This document shows, in pieces, positions 17,065 through 32,000 of a stretch of 38,812 nt of DNA. The DNA is from Nemertoderma westbladi (Eukaryota > Xenacoelomorpha > Nemertodermatida > Nemertodermatidae), in assembly GCA_032718475.1 (NCBI GenBank), contig JAUCBJ010002319.1:1-38812 (forward strand), read 5' to 3'. Numbering within the stretch: position 1 is the stretch's first letter; each line of letters starts with the position of its first letter. Position numbers and translations under genes: made by a program. The notes beneath the pieces were generated by a model. It had not been told where the DNA came from, searched no databases, and saw nothing but the letters and a program-made list of their open reading frames with translations.

Positions 17065-20000
17065 GTAATGTTACGTTTTAAACAAAGTAAGGGTATGTTT
17101 GGGTCTATGTAATGGTACGTTTGGAGCAATGTAAGGGTACGTTTCGGTCTATGTAATGTTACGTTTGGACCAATGTAATGGTACGTTTCGGTCTATGTAT
17201 TGTTGCGTTTAGACCAATGTAATGGTACGTCTCGGTCTATGTAATTTTGCGTTTGGACCAATGTAATGGTACGTTTAGGGCAATGTAATGTTACGTTTGG
17301 ACCAAAGTAAGGGTACGTTAGTGTCTATTTCATGTTGCGTTTGGACCAAAGTAAGGGTACGTTTGGGTCTATATATGTATTGTTGCGTTTGGACCAAAGT
17401 AAGGGTACGTTTGGGGCTATGTAATGTTGCGTTTGGACCAAAGTAAGGGTGCGTTTGGGTCTATGTAATGTTACGTTTTAACCAAAGTAAGGGTACGTTA
17501 GGGTCTATTTCATGTTACGTTTGGACCAATGTAAGGGTACGTTTGGGTCTATGTAATGTTGCGTTTGGACCAATTTAAGGGTACGTTTGGGTCTATGTAA
17601 TGTTGCGTTTGGACCAATGTAAGGGTACGTTTGGGTCTATGTAATGTTGCGTTTGGACCAATGTAAGGGTTCGTTTGGGTCTATGTAATGTTGCGTTTGG
17701 ACCAAAGTAAGGGTACGTTTGGGTCTATGTAATGTTACGTTTGGACCAAAGTAAGGGTACGTTTGGGTCTATGTAATGTTGCGTTTGGACCAAAGTAAGG
17801 GTACGTTTGGGTCTATATATGTAATGTTGCGTTTGGACCAATGTAAGGGTTCGTTTGGGTCTATGTAATGTTGCGTTTGGACCAAAGTAAGGGTTCGTTT
17901 GGGTCTATGTAATGATGCGTTTGGACCAAAGTAAGGGTACGTTTTGGTCTATGTAATGGTGCGTTTGGACCAATGTAAGGGTACGTTTGTGTCTATGTAA
18001 TGTTGCGTTTGGACCAATGTAAGGGTACGTTTGGGTCTATGTAATGATGCGTTGGGACCAATGTAAGGGTACGTTTGGGTCTATGTAATGATGCGTTGGG
18101 ACCAATGTAAGGGTACGTTTGGGTCTATTTCATGTTGCGTTTGGACCAAAGTAAGGGTTCGTTTGGGTCTATGTAATGTTGCGTTTGGACCAAAGTAAGG
18201 GTACGTTTGGGTCTATTTCATGTTGCGTTTGGACCAAAGTAAGGGTTCGTTTGGGTCTATGTAATGATGCGTTTGGACCAATGTAAGGGTTCGTTTGTGT
18301 CTATTTCATGTTGCGTTTGGACCAATGTAAGGGTACGTTTGGGTCTATGTAATGTTGCGTTTGGACCAATGTAAGGGTACGTTTGGGTCTATTTCATGTT
18401 GCGTTTGGACCAAAGTAAGGGTTCGTTTGGGTCTATGTAATGTTGCGTTTGGACCAAAGTAAGGGTACGTTTGGGTCTATTTCATGTTGCGTTTGGACCA
18501 ATGTAAGGGTACGTTTGGGTCTATGTAATGTTGCGTTTGGACCAATGTAAGGGTACGTTTGGGTCTATTTCATGTTGCGTTTGGACCAAAGTAAGGGTTC
18601 GTTTGGGTCTATGTAATGTTGCGTTTGGACCAAAGTAAGGGTTCGTTTGGGTCTATGTAATGTTGCGTTTGGACCAAAGTAAGGGTTCGTTTGGGTCTAT
18701 GTAATGTTGCGTTTGGACCAAAGTAAGGGTTCGTTTGGGTCTATGTAATGTTGCGTTTGGACCAATGTAAGGGTACGTTTGGGTCTATGTAATGTTGCGT
18801 TTGGACCAAAGTAAGGGTTCGTTTGGGTCTATGTTATGTTGCGTTTGGACCAAAGTAAGGGTTCGTTTGGGTCTATGTAATGTTGCGTTTGGACCAAAGT
18901 AAGGGTACGTTTGGGTCTATGTAATGATGCGTTTGGACCAAAGTAAGGGTTCGTTTGGGTCTATGTAATGTTGCGTTTGGACCAAAGTAAGGGTTCGTTT
19001 GGGTCTATGTAATGTTGCGTTTGGACCAAAGTAAGGGTTCGTTTGTGTCTATGTAATGTTGCGTTTGGACCAAAGTAAGGGTTCGTTTGTGTCTATATAT
19101 GTTATGTTGCGTTTGGACCAATGTAAGGGTACGTTTGGGTCTATGTAATGTTGCGTTTGGACCAAAGTAAGGGTTCGTTTGGGTCTATGTAATGATGCGT
19201 TTGGACCAATGTAAGGGTACGTTTGGGTCTATGTAATGTTGCGTTTGGACCAAAGTAAGGGTTCGTTTGTGTCTATATATGTTATGTTGCGTTTGGACCA
19301 ATGTAAGGGTACGTTTGGGTCTATGTAATGTTGCGTTTGGACCAAAGTAAGGGTTCGTTTGTGTCTATGTAATGTTGCGTTTGGACCAAAGTAAGGGTTC
19401 GTTTGGGTCTATGTAATGTTGCGTTTGGACCAAAGTAAGGGTTCGTTTGTGTCTATGTAATGTTGCGTTTGGACCAAAGTAAGGGTTCGTTTGTGTCTAT
19501 ATATGTTATGTTGCGTTTGGACCAATGTAAGGGTACGTTTGGGTCTATGTAATGTTGCGTTTGGACCAAAGTAAGGGTTCGTTTGGGTCTATGTAATGAT
19601 GCGTTTGGACCAATGTAAGGGTACGTTTGGGTCTATGTAATGTTGCGTTTGGACCAAAGTAAGGGTACGTTTGGGTCTATGTAATGTTGCGTTTGGACCA
19701 ATGTAAGGGTTCGTTTGGGTCTATGTAATGTTGCGTTTGGACCAAAGTAAGGGTTCGTTTGGGTCTATGTAATGTTGCGTTTGGACCAATGTAAGGGTAC
19801 GTTTGGGTCTATATATGTAATGTTGCGTTTGGACCAAAGTAAGGGTTCGTTTGGAGCAATGTAAGGGTACGTTTGGGTCTATATATGTTATGTTGCGTTT
19901 GGACCAATGTAAGGGTACGTTTGGGTCTATTTCATGTTGCGTTTGGACCAAAGTAAGGGTACGTTTGGGTCTATTTCATGTTGCGTTTGGACCAAAGTAA

Positions 20001-23000
20001 GGGTTCGTTTGGGTCTATGTAATGTTGCGTTTGGACCAATGTAAGGGTACGTTTGGGTCTATATATGTAATGTTGCGTTTGGACCAAAGTAAGGGTTCGT
20101 TTGGAGCAATGTAAGGGTACGTTTCGGTCTATGTAATGTTACGTTTGGACCAATGTAATGGTACGTTTCGGTCTATGTATTGTTGCGTTTAGACCAATGT
20201 AATGGTACGTCTCGGTCTATGTAATTTTGCGTTTGGACCAATGTAATGGTACGTTTAGGGCAATGTAATGTTACGTTTGGACCAAAGTAAGGGTACGTTA
20301 GTGTCTATTTCATGTTGCGTTTGGACCAAAGTAAGGGTACGTTTGGGTCTATATATGTATTGTTGCGTTTGGACCAAAGTAAGGGTACGTTTGGGTCTAT
20401 GTAATGTTGCGTTTGGACCAATGTAAGGGTACGTTTGGGTCTATGTAATGTTGCGTTTGGACCAAAGTAAGGGTTCGTTTGGGTCTATGTAATGTTGCGT
20501 TTGGACCAAAGTAAGGGTACGTTTGGGGCTATGTAATGTTGCGTTTGGACCAAAGTAAGGGTGCGTTTGGGTCTATGTAATGTTACGTTTTAACCAAAGT
20601 AAGGGTACGTTAGGGTCTATTTCATGTTACGTTTGGACCAAAGTAAGGGTACGTTTGGGTCTATGTAATGTTGCGTTTGGACCAATTTAAGGGTACGTTT
20701 GGGTCTATGTAATGTTGCGTTTGGACCAATGTAAGGGTACGTTTGGGTCTATGTAATGTTGCGTTTGGACCAATGTAAGGGTTCGTTTGGGTCTATGTAA
20801 TGTTGCGTTTGGACCAAAGTAAGGGTACGTTTGGGTCTATGTAATGTTACGTTTGGACCAAAGTAAGGGTACGTTTGGGTCTATGTAATGTTGCGTTTGG
20901 ACCAAAGTAAGGGTACGTTTGGGTCTATATATGTAATGTTGCGTTTGGACCAATGTAAGGGTTCGTTTGGGTCTATGTAATGTTGCGTTTGGACCAAAGT
21001 AAGGGTTCGTTTGGGTCTATGTAATGATGCGTTTGGACCAAAGTAAGGGTACGTTTTGGTCTATGTAATGTTGCGTTTGGACCAATGTAAGGGTACGTTT
21101 GTGTCTATGTAATGTTGCGTTTGGACCAATGTAAGGGTACGTTTGGGTCTATGTAATGATGCGTTGGGACCAATGTAAGGGTACGTTTGGGTCTATGTAA
21201 TGATGCGTTGGGACCAATGTAAGGGTACGTTTGGGTCTATTTCATGTTGCGTTTGGACCAAAGTAAGGGTTCGTTTGGGTCTATGTAATGTTGCGTTTGG
21301 ACCAAAGTAAGGGTACGTTTGGGTCTATTTCATGTTGCGTTTGGACCAAAGTAAGGGTTCGTTTGGGTCTATGTAATGATGCGTTTGGACCAATGTAAGG
21401 GTTCGTTTGTGTCTATTTCATGTTGCGTTTGGACCAATGTAAGGGTACGTTTGGGTCTATGTAATGTTGCGTTTGGACCAATGTAAGGGTACGTTTGGGT
21501 CTATTTCATGTTGCGTTTGGACCAAAGTAAGGGTTCGTTTGGGTCTATGTAATGTTGCGTTTGGACCAAAGTAAGGGTACGTTTGGGTCTATTTCATGTT
21601 GCGTTTGGACCAATGTAAGGGTACGTTTGGGTCTATGTAATGTTGCGTTTGGACCAATGTAAGGGTACGTTTGGGTCTATTTCATGTTGCGTTTGGACCA
21701 AAGTAAGGGTTCGTTTGGGTCTATGTAATGTTGCGTTTGGACCAAAGTAAGGGTTCGTTTGGGTCTATGTAATGTTGCGTTTGGACCAAAGTAAGGGTTC
21801 GTTTGGGTCTATGTAATGTTGCGTTTGGACCAAAGTAAGGGTTCGTTTGGGTCTATGTAATGTTGCGTTTGGACCAATGTAAGGGTACGTTTGGGTCTAT
21901 GTAATGTTGCGTTTGGACCAAAGTAAGGGTACGTTTGGGTCTATGTAATGTTGCGTTTGGACCAAAGTAAGGGTTCGTTTGTGTCTATGTAATGTTGCGT
22001 TTGGACCAAAGTAAGGGTTCGTTTGTGTCTATATATGTTATGTTGCGTTTGGACCAATGTAAGGGTACGTTTGGGTCTATGTAATGTTGCGTTTGGACCA
22101 AAGTAAGGGTTCGTTTGGGTCTATGTAATGATGCGTTTGGACCAATGTAAGGGTACGTTTGGGTCTATGTAATGTTGCGTTTGGACCAAAGTAAGGGTAC
22201 GTTTGGGTCTATGTAATGTTGCGTTTGGACCAATGTAAGGGTTCGTTTGGGTCTATTTCATGTTGCGTTTGGACCAAAGTAAGGGTACGTTTGGGTCTAT
22301 TTCATGTTGCGTTTGGACCAAAGTAAGGGTTCGTTTGGGTCTATGTAATGTTGCGTTTGGACCAATGTAAGGGTACGTTTGGGTCTATATATGTAATGTT
22401 GCGTTTGGACCAAAGTAAGGGTTCGTTTGGGTCTATGTAATGTTGCGTTTGGACCAAAGTAAGGGTTCGTTTGGGTCTATGTAATGTTGCGTTTGGACCA
22501 AAGTAAGGGTTCGTTTGGGTCTATGTAATGTTGCGTTTGGACCAAAGTAAGGGTTCGTTTGGGTCTATGTAATGTTGCGTTTGGACCAAAGTAAGGGTTC
22601 GTTTGGGTCTATGTAATGTTGCGTTTGGACCAAAGTAAGGGTTCGTTTGTGTCTATATATGTTATGTTGCGTTTGGACCAAAGTAAGGGTACGTTTGGGT
22701 CTATGTAATGTTGCGTTTGGACCAATGTAAGGGTACGTTTGGGTCTATGTAATGTTGCGTTTGGACCAAAGTAAGGGTTCGTTTGTGTCTATATATGTTA
22801 TGTTGCGTTTGGACCAATGTAAGGGTACGTTTGGGTCTATGTAATGTTGCGTTTGGACCAAAGTAAGGGTTCGTTTGGGTCTATGTAATGATGCGTTTGG
22901 ACCAATGTAAGGGTACGTTTGGGTCTATGTAATGTTGCGTTTGGACCAAAGTAAGGGTACGTTTGGGTCTATGTAATGTTGCGTTTGGACCAATGTAAGG

Positions 23001-26000
23001 GTACGTTTGGGTCTATTTCATGTTGCGTTTGGACCAAAGTAAGGGTACGTTTGGGTCTATTTCATGTTGCGTTTGGACCAAAGTAAGGGTTCGTTTGGGT
23101 CTATGTAATGTTGCGTTTGGACCAATGTAAGGGTACGTTTGGGTCTATATATGTAATGTTGCGTTTGGACCAAAGTAAGGGTTCGTTTGGGTCTATGTAA
23201 TGTTGCGTTTGGACCAAAGTAAGGGTTCGTTTGGGTCTATGTAATGTTGCGTTTGGACCAAAGTAAGGGTTCGTTTGGGTCTATGTAATGTTGCGTTTGG
23301 ACCAAAGTAAGGGTTCGTTTGGGTCTATGTAATGTTGCGTTTGGACCAAAGTAAGGGTTCGTTTGGGTCTATGTAATGTTGCGTTTGGACCAAAGTAAGG
23401 GTTCGTTTGTGTCTATATATGTTATGTTGCGTTTGGACCAAAGTAAGGGTACGTTTGGGTCTATGTAATGTTGCGTTTGGACCAATGTAAGGGTACGTTT
23501 GGGTCTATGTAATGTTGCGTTTGGACCAAAGTAAGGGTTCGTTTGGGTCTATGTAATGTTGCGTTTGGACCAAAGTAAGGGTTCGTTTGGGTCTATGTAA
23601 TGTTGCGTTTGGACCAAAGTAAGGGTTCGTTTGTTTCTATTTCATGTTGCGTTTGGACCAAAGTAAGGGTACGTTTGGGTCTATTTCATGTTGCGTTTGG
23701 ACCAAAGTAAGGGTTCGTTTGGGTCTATGTAATGTTGCGTTTGGACCAAAGTAAGGGTTCGTTTGGGTCTATGTAATGTTGCGTTTGGACCAAAGTAAGG
23801 GTACGTTTGGGTCTATGTAATGTTGCGTTTGGACCAATGTAAGGGTACGTTTGGGTCTATGTAATGTTGCGTTTGGACCAATGTAAGGGTACGTTTGGGT
23901 CTATTTCATGTTGCGTTTGGACCAATGTAAGGGTACGTTTGGGTCTATGTAATGTTGCGTTTGGACCAATGTAAGGGTACGTTTGGGTCTATTTCATGTT
24001 GCGTTTGGACCAAAGTAAGGGTACGTTTGGGTCTATTTCATGTTGCGTTTGGACCAAAGTAAGGGTACGTTTGGGTCTATTTCATGTTGCGTTTGGACCA
24101 AAGTAAGGGTTCGTTTGGGTCTATTTCATGTTGCGTTTGGACCAAAGTAAGGGTACGTTTGGGTCTATTTCATGTTGCGTTTGGACCAAAGTAAGGGTTC
24201 GTTTGGGTCTATGTAATGTTGCGTTTGGACCAAAGTAAGGGTTCGTTTGGGTCTATGTAATGTTGCGTTTGGACCAAAGTAAGGGTACGTTTGGGTCTAT
24301 GTAATGTTGCGTTTGGACCAATGTAAGGGTACGTTTGGGTCTATGTAATGTTGCGTTTGGACCAATGTAAGGGTAAGTTTGGGTCTATTTCATGTTGCGT
24401 TTGGACCAATGTAAGGGTACGTTTGGGTCTATGTAATGTTGCGTTTGGACCAATGTAAGGGTACGTTTGGGTCTATGTAATGTTGCGTTTGGACCAAAGT
24501 AAGGGTTCGTTTGGGTCTATGTAATGTTGCGTTTGGACCAAAGTAAGGGTTCGTTTGTGTCTATATATGTTATGTTGCGTTTGGACCAATGTAAGGGTAC
24601 GTTTGGGTCTATTTCATGTTGCGTTTGGACCAAAGTAAGGGTACGTTTGGGTCTATTTCATGTTGCGTTTGGACCAAAGTAAGGGTTCGTTTGGGTCTAT
24701 GTAATGTTGCGTTTGGACCAAAGTAAGGGTTCGTTTGGGTCTATGTAATGTTGCGTTTGGACCAAAGTAAGGGTTCGTTTGGGTCTATGTAATGTTGCGT
24801 TTGGACCAATGTAAGGGTTCGTTTGGGTCTATGTAATGTTGCGTTTGGACCAAAGTAAGGGTTCGTTTGGGTCTATGTAATGTTGCGTTTGGACCAAAGT
24901 AAGGGTTCGTTTGGGTCTATGTAATGTTGCGTTTGGACCAAAGTAAGGGTTCGTTTGGGTCTATGTAATGTTGCGTTTGGACCAAAGTAAGGGTTCGTTT
25001 GGGTCTATGTAATGTTGCGTTTGGACCAAAGTAAGGGTACGTTTGGGTCTATGTAATGTTGCGTTTGGACCAAAGTAAGGGTTCGTTTGGGTCTATGTAA
25101 TGTTGCGTTTGGACCAAAGTAAGGGTTCGTTTGGGTCTATGTAATGTTGCGTTTGGACCAAAGTAAGGGTTCGTTTGGGTCTATGTAATGTTGCGTTTGG
25201 ACCAAAGTAAGGGTACGTTTGGGTCTATGTAATGTTGCGTTTGGACCAAAGTAAGGGTTCGTTTGGGTCTATGTAATGTTGCGTTTGGACCAAAGTAAGG
25301 GTTCGTTTGGGTCTATGTAATGTTGCGTTTGGACCAAAGTAAGGGTTCGTTTGGGTCTATGTAATGTTGCGTTTGGACCAAAGTAAGGGTTCATTTGGGT
25401 CTATGTAATGTTGCGTTTGGACCAAAGTAAGGGTTCGTTTGGGTCTATGTAATGTTGCGTTTGGACCAAAGTAAGGGTTCGTTTGGGTCTATGTTATGTT
25501 GCGTTTGGACCAAAGTAAGGGTTCGTTTGGGTCTATGTAATGTTGCGTTTGGACCAAAGTAAGGGTTCGTTTGGGTCTATGTAATGTTGCGTTTGGACCA
25601 AAGTAAGGGTTCGTTTGTGTCTATGTAATGTTGCGTTTGGACCAAAGTAAGGGTTCGTTTGGGTCTATGTAATGTTGCGTTTGGACCAAAGTAAGGGTTC
25701 GTTTGGGTCTATGTAATGTTGCGTTTGGACCAAAGTAAGGGTTCGTTTGGGTCTATGTAATGTTGCGTTTGGACCAAAGTAAGGGTTCGTTTGGGTCTAT
25801 GTAATGTTGCGTTTGGACCAAAGTAAGGGTTCGTTTGGGTCTATGTAATGTTGCGTTTGGACCAAAGTAAGGGTTCGTTTGGGTCTATGTAATGTTGCGT
25901 TTGGACCAATGTAATGGTACGTTTGGGTCTATGTAATGATGCGTTTGGACCAATGTAAGGGTACGTTTGGGTCTATGTAATGTTGCGTTTGGACCAAAGT

Positions 26001-29000
26001 AAGGGTTCGTTTGTGTCTATGTAATGTTGCGTTTGGACCAAAGTAAGGGTTCGTTTGGGTCTATGTAATGTTGCGTTTGGACCAAAGTAAGGGTTCGTTT
26101 GGGTCTATGTAATGTTGCGTTTGGACCAAAGTAAGGGTTCGTTTGGGTCTATGTAATGTTGCGTTTGGACCAATGTAATGGTACGTTTGGGTCTATGTAA
26201 TGATGCGTTTGGACCAATGTAAGGGTACGTTTGGGTCTATGTAATGTTGCGTTTGGACCAAAGTAAGGGTTCGTTTGTGTCTATGTAATGTTGCGTTTGG
26301 ACCAAAGTAAGGGTTCGTTTGGGTCTATGTAATGTTGCGTTTGGACCAAAGTAAGGGTTCGTTTGGGTCTATGTAATGTTGCGTTTGGACCAAAGTAAGG
26401 GTTCGTTTGGGTCTATGTAATGTTGCGTTTGGACCAAAGTAAGGGTTCGTTTGGGTCTATGTTATGTTGCGTTTTAACCAAAGTAAGGGTTCGTTTGGGT
26501 CTATGTAATGTTGCGTTTGGACCAAAGTAAGGGTTCGTTTGGGTCTATGTAATGTTGCGTTTGGACCAAAGTAAGGGTTCGTTTGGGTCTATGTAATGTT
26601 GCGTTTGGACCAAAGTAAGGGTTCGTTTGTGTCTATGTAATGTTGCGTTTGGACCAAAGTAAGGGTTCGTTTGGGTCTATGTAATGATGCGTTTGGACCA
26701 AAGTAAGGGTACGTTTGGGTCTATTTCATGTTGCGTTTGGACCAAAGTAAGGGTTCGTTTGGGTCTATGTAATGATGCGTTTGGACCAAAGTAAGGGTTC
26801 GTTTGGGTCTATGTAATGTTGCGTTTGGACCAATGTAATGGTACGTTTGGGTCTATTTCATGTTGCGTTTGGACCAAAGTAAGGGTTCGTTTGGGTCTAT
26901 GTAATGATGCGTTTGGACCAATGTAATGGTACGTTTGGGTCTATTTCATGTTGCGTTTGGACCAATGTAAGGGTACGTTTGGGTCTATGTAATGTTGCGT
27001 TTGGACCAATGTAATGGTACGTTTGGGTCTATGTAATGATGCGTTTGGACCAATGTAAGGGTACGTTTGGGTCTATGTAATGATGCGTTTGGACCAATGT
27101 AATGGTACGTTTGGGTCTATTTCATGTTGCGTTTGGACCAAAGTAAGGGTTCGTTTGGGTCTATGTAATGATGCGTTTGGACCAATGTAATGGTACGTTT
27201 GGGTCTATTTCATGTTGCGTTTGGACCAAAGTAAGGGTTCGTTTGGGTCTATGTAATGATGCGTTTGGACCAATGTAATGGTACGTTTGGGTCTATTTCA
27301 TGTTGCGTTTGGACCAATGTAAGGGTACGTTTGGGTCTATGTAATGATGCGTTTGGACCAATGTAATGGTACGTTTGGGTCTATTTCATGTTGCGTTTGG
27401 ACCAAAGTAAGGGTTCGTTTGGGTCTATGTAATGTTGCGTTTGGACCAAAGTAAGGGTTCGTTTGTGTCTATGTAATGTTGCGTTTGGACCAAAGTAAGG
27501 GTTCGTTTGGGTCTATGTAATGATGCGTTTGGACCAAAGTAAGGGTTCGTTTGGGTCTATGTAATGTTGCGTTTGGACCAAAGTAAGGGTTCGTTTGGGT
27601 CTATGTAATGTTGCGTTTGGACCAAAGTAAGGGTACGTTTGGGTCTATGTAATGTTGCGTTTGGACCAATTTAAGGGTACGTTTGGGTCTATGTAATGTT
27701 GCGTTTGGACCAATGTAAGGGTACGTTTGGGTCTATTTCATGTTGCGTTTGGACCAAAGTAAGGGTTCGTTTGGGTCTATGTAATGATGCGTTTGGACCA
27801 ATGTAAGGGTACGTTTGGGTCTATATAATGTTGCGTTTGGACCAATTTAAGGGTACGTTTGGGTCTATGTAATGTTGCGTTTGGACCAAAGTAAGGGTTC
27901 GTTTGTGTCTATGTAATGTTGCGTTTGGACCAAAGTAAGGGTTCGTTTGGGTCTATGTAATGTTGCGTTTGGACCAATGTAAGGGTACGTTTGGGTCTAT
28001 ATAATGTTGCGTTTGGACCAATTTAAGGGTACGTTTGGGTCTATGTAATGTTGCGTTTGGACCAAAGTAAGGGTTCGTTTGTGTCTATGTAATGTTGCGT
28101 TTGGACCAAAGTAAGGGTACGTTTGGGTCTATGTAATGTTGCGTTTGGACCAATGTAAGGGTACGTTTGGGTCTATTTCATGTTGCGTTTGGACCAAAGT
28201 AAGGGTTCGTTTGGGTCTATGTAATGTTGCGTTTGGACCAAAGTAAGGGTTCGTTTGGGTCTATGTAATGTTGCGTTTGGACCAAAGTAAGGGTTCGTTT
28301 GGGTCTATGTAATGTTGCGTTTGGACCAAAGTAAGGGTTCGTTTGGGTCTATGTAATGTTGCGTTTGGACCAAAGTAAGGGTTCGTTTGGGTCTATGTAA
28401 TGTTGCGTTTGGACCAAAGTAAGGGTTCGTTTGGGTCTATGTAATGATGCGTTTGGACCAATGTAAGGGTACGTTTGGGTCTATTTCATGTTGCGTTTGG
28501 ACCAAAGTAAGGGTTCGTTTGGGTCTATGTAATGATGCGTTTGGACCAATGTAAGGGTACGTTTGGGTCTATTTCATGTTGCGTTTGGACCAAAGTAAGG
28601 GTTCGTTTGGGTCTATGTAATGTTGCGTTTGGACCAATGTAAGGGTACGTTTGGGTCTATTTCATGTTGCGTTTGGACCAATGTAAGGGTACGTTTGGGT
28701 CTATGTAATGATGCGTTTGGACCAATGTAAGGGTACGTTTGGGTCTATTTCATGTTGCGTTTGGACCAAAGTAAGGGTTCGTTTGGGTCTATGTAATGTT
28801 GCGTTTGGACCAAAGTAAGGGTTCGTTTGGGTCTATGTAATGTTGCGTTTGGACCAAAGTAAGGGTTCGTTTGGGTCTATGTAATGATGCGTTTGGACCA
28901 AAGTAAGGGTTCGTTTGGGTCTATGTAATGTTGCGTTTGGACCAAAGTAAGGGTTCGTTTGGGTCTATGTAATGTTGCGTTTGGACCAAAGTAAGGGTAC

Positions 29001-32000
29001 GTTTGGGTCTATGTAATGTTGCGTTTGGACCAATTTAAGGGTACGTTTGGGTCTATGTAATGTTGCGTTTGGACCAATGTAAGGGTACGTTTGGGTCTAT
29101 TTCATGTTGCGTTTGGACCAAAGTAAGGGTTCGTTTGGGTCTATGTAATGTTGCGTTTGGACCAATGTAAGGGTACGTTTGGGTCTATATAATGTTGCGT
29201 TTGGACCAATTTAAGGGTACGTTTGGGTCTATGTAATGTTGCGTTTGGACCAAAGTAAGGGTTCGTTTGTGTCTATGTAATGTTGCGTTTGGACCAAAGT
29301 AAGGGTTCGTTTGGGTCTATGTAATGTTGCGTTTGGACCAATGTAAGGGTACGTTTGGGTCTATATAATGTTGCGTTTGGACCAATTTAAGGGTACGTTT
29401 GGGTCTATGTAATGTTGCGTTTGGACCAAAGTAAGGGTTCGTTTGTGTCTATGTAATGTTGCGTTTGGACCAAAGTAAGGGTACGTTTGGGTCTATGTAA
29501 TGTTGCGTTTGGACCAATGTAAGGGTACGTTTGGGTCTATTTCATGTTGCGTTTGGACCAAAGTAAGGGTTCGTTTGGGTCTATGTAATGTTGCGTTTGG
29601 ACCAAAGTAAGGGTTCGTTTGGGTCTATGTAATGTTGCGTTTGGACCAAAGTAAGGGTTCGTTTGGGTCTATGTAATGTTGCGTTTGGACCAAAGTAAGG
29701 GTTCGTTTGGGTCTATGTAATGTTGCGTTTGGACCAAAGTAAGGGTTCGTTTGGGTCTATGTAATGTTGCGTTTGGACCAAAGTAAGGGTACGTTTTGGT
29801 CTATGTAATGTTGCGTTTGGACCAATGTAAGGGTTCGTTTGGGTCTATGTAATGTTGCGTTTGGACCAAAGTAAGGGTTCGTTTGGGTCTATGTAATGTT
29901 GCGTTTGGACCAAAGTAAGGGTACGTTTGGGTCTATGTAATGTTGCGTTTGGACCAATTTAAGGGTACGTTTGGGTCTATGTAATGTTGCGTTTGGACCA
30001 ATGTAAGGGTACGTTTGGGTCTATTTCATGTTGCGTTTGGACCAAAGTAAGGGTTCGTTTGGGTCTATGTAATGATGCGTTTGGACCAATGTAAGGGTAC
30101 GTTTGGGTCTATATAATGTTGCGTTTGGACCAATTTAAGGGTACGTTTGGGTCTATGTAATGTTGCGTTTGGACCAAAGTAAGGGTTCGTTTGTGTCTAT
30201 GTAATGTTGCGTTTGGACCAAAGTAAGGGTTCGTTTGGGTCTATGTAATGTTGCGTTTGGACCAAAGTAAGGGTACGTTTGGGTCTATGTAATGTTGCGT
30301 TTGGACCAATTTAAGGGTACGTTTGGGTCTATGTAATGTTGCGTTTGGACCAATGTAAGGGTACGTTTGGGTCTATTTCATGTTGCGTTTGGACCAATGT
30401 AAGGGTTCGTTTGGGTCTATGTAATGTTGCGTTTGGACCAAAGTAAGGGTTCGTTTGGGTCTATGTAATGTTGCGTTTGGACCAAAGTAAGGGTTCGTTT
30501 GGGTCTATGTAATGTTGCGTTTGGACCAATGTAAGGGTACGTTTGGGTCTATGTAATGTTGCGTTTGGACCAATGTAAGGGTTCGTTTGGGTCTATGTAA
30601 TGATGCGTTTGGACCAATGTAAGGGTACGTTTGGGTCTATATAATGTTGCGTTTGGACCAAAGTAAGGGTACGTTTGGGTCTATTTCATGTTGCGTTTGG
30701 ACCAAAGTAAGGGTTCGTTTGGGTCTATGTAATGATGCGTTTGGACCAATGTAAGGGTTCGTTTGGGTCTATGTAATGTTGCGTTTGGACCAATGTAAGG
30801 GTACGTTTGGGTCTATGTAATGTTGCGTTTGGACCAATGTAAGGGTTCGTTTGTGTCTATGTAATGTTGCGTTTGGACCAATGTAAGGGTACGTTTGGGT
30901 CTATATATGTAATGTTGCGTTTGGACCAAAGTAAGGGTTCGTTTGGGTCTATGTAATGTTGCGTTTGGACCAAAGTAAGGGTTCGTTTGGGTCTATATAA
31001 TGTTGCGTTTGGACCAAAGTAAGGGTTCGTTTGGGTCTATGTAATGTTGCGTTTGGACCAATTTAAGGGTACGTTTGGGTCTATGTAATGTTGCGTTTGG
31101 ACCAAAGTAAGGGTACGTTTGGGTCTATTTCATGTTGCGTTTGGACCAAAGTAAGGGTTCGTTTGGGTCTATGTAATGATGCGTTTGGACCAATGTAAGG
31201 GTACGTTTGGGTCTATATATGTAATGTTGCGTTTGGACCAAAGTAAGGGTTCGTTTGGGTCTATGTAATGTTGCGTTTGGACCAAAGTAAGGGTTCGTTT
31301 GGGTCTATGTAATGTTGCGTTTGGACCAAAGTAAGGGTTCGTTTGGGTCTATGTAATGATGCGTTTGGACCAATGTAAGGGTACGTTTGGGTCTATATAT
31401 GTAATGTTGCGTTTGGACCAAAGTAAGGGTTCGTTTGGGTCTATGTAATGTTGCGTTTGGACCAAAGTAAGGGTTCGTTTGGGTCTATATATGTAATGTT
31501 GCGTTTGGACCAAAGTAAGGGTTCGTTTGGGTCTATGTAATGTTGCGTTTGGACCAAAGTAAGGGTTCGTTTGGGTCTATATAATGTTGCGTTTGGACCA
31601 AAGTAAGGGTTCGTTTGGGTCTATGTAATGTTGCGTTTGGACCAATTTAAGGGTACGTTTGGGTCTATATATGTAATGTTGCGTTTGGACCAAAGTAAGG
31701 GTTCGTTTGGGTCTATGTAATGATGCGTTTGGACCAATGTAAGGGTACGTTTGGGTCTATATATGTAATGTTGCGTTTGGACCAAAGTAAGGGTTCGTTT
31801 GGGTCTATGTAATGTTGCGTTTGGACCAAAGTAAGGGTTCGTTTGGGTCTATGTAATGTTGCGTTTGGACCAAAGTAAGGGTTCGTTTGGGTCTATATAA
31901 TGTTGCGTTTGGACCAAAGTAAGGGTTCGTTTGGGTCTATGTAATGTTGCGTTTGGACCAATTTAAGGGTACGTTTGGGTCTATATATGTAATGTTGCGT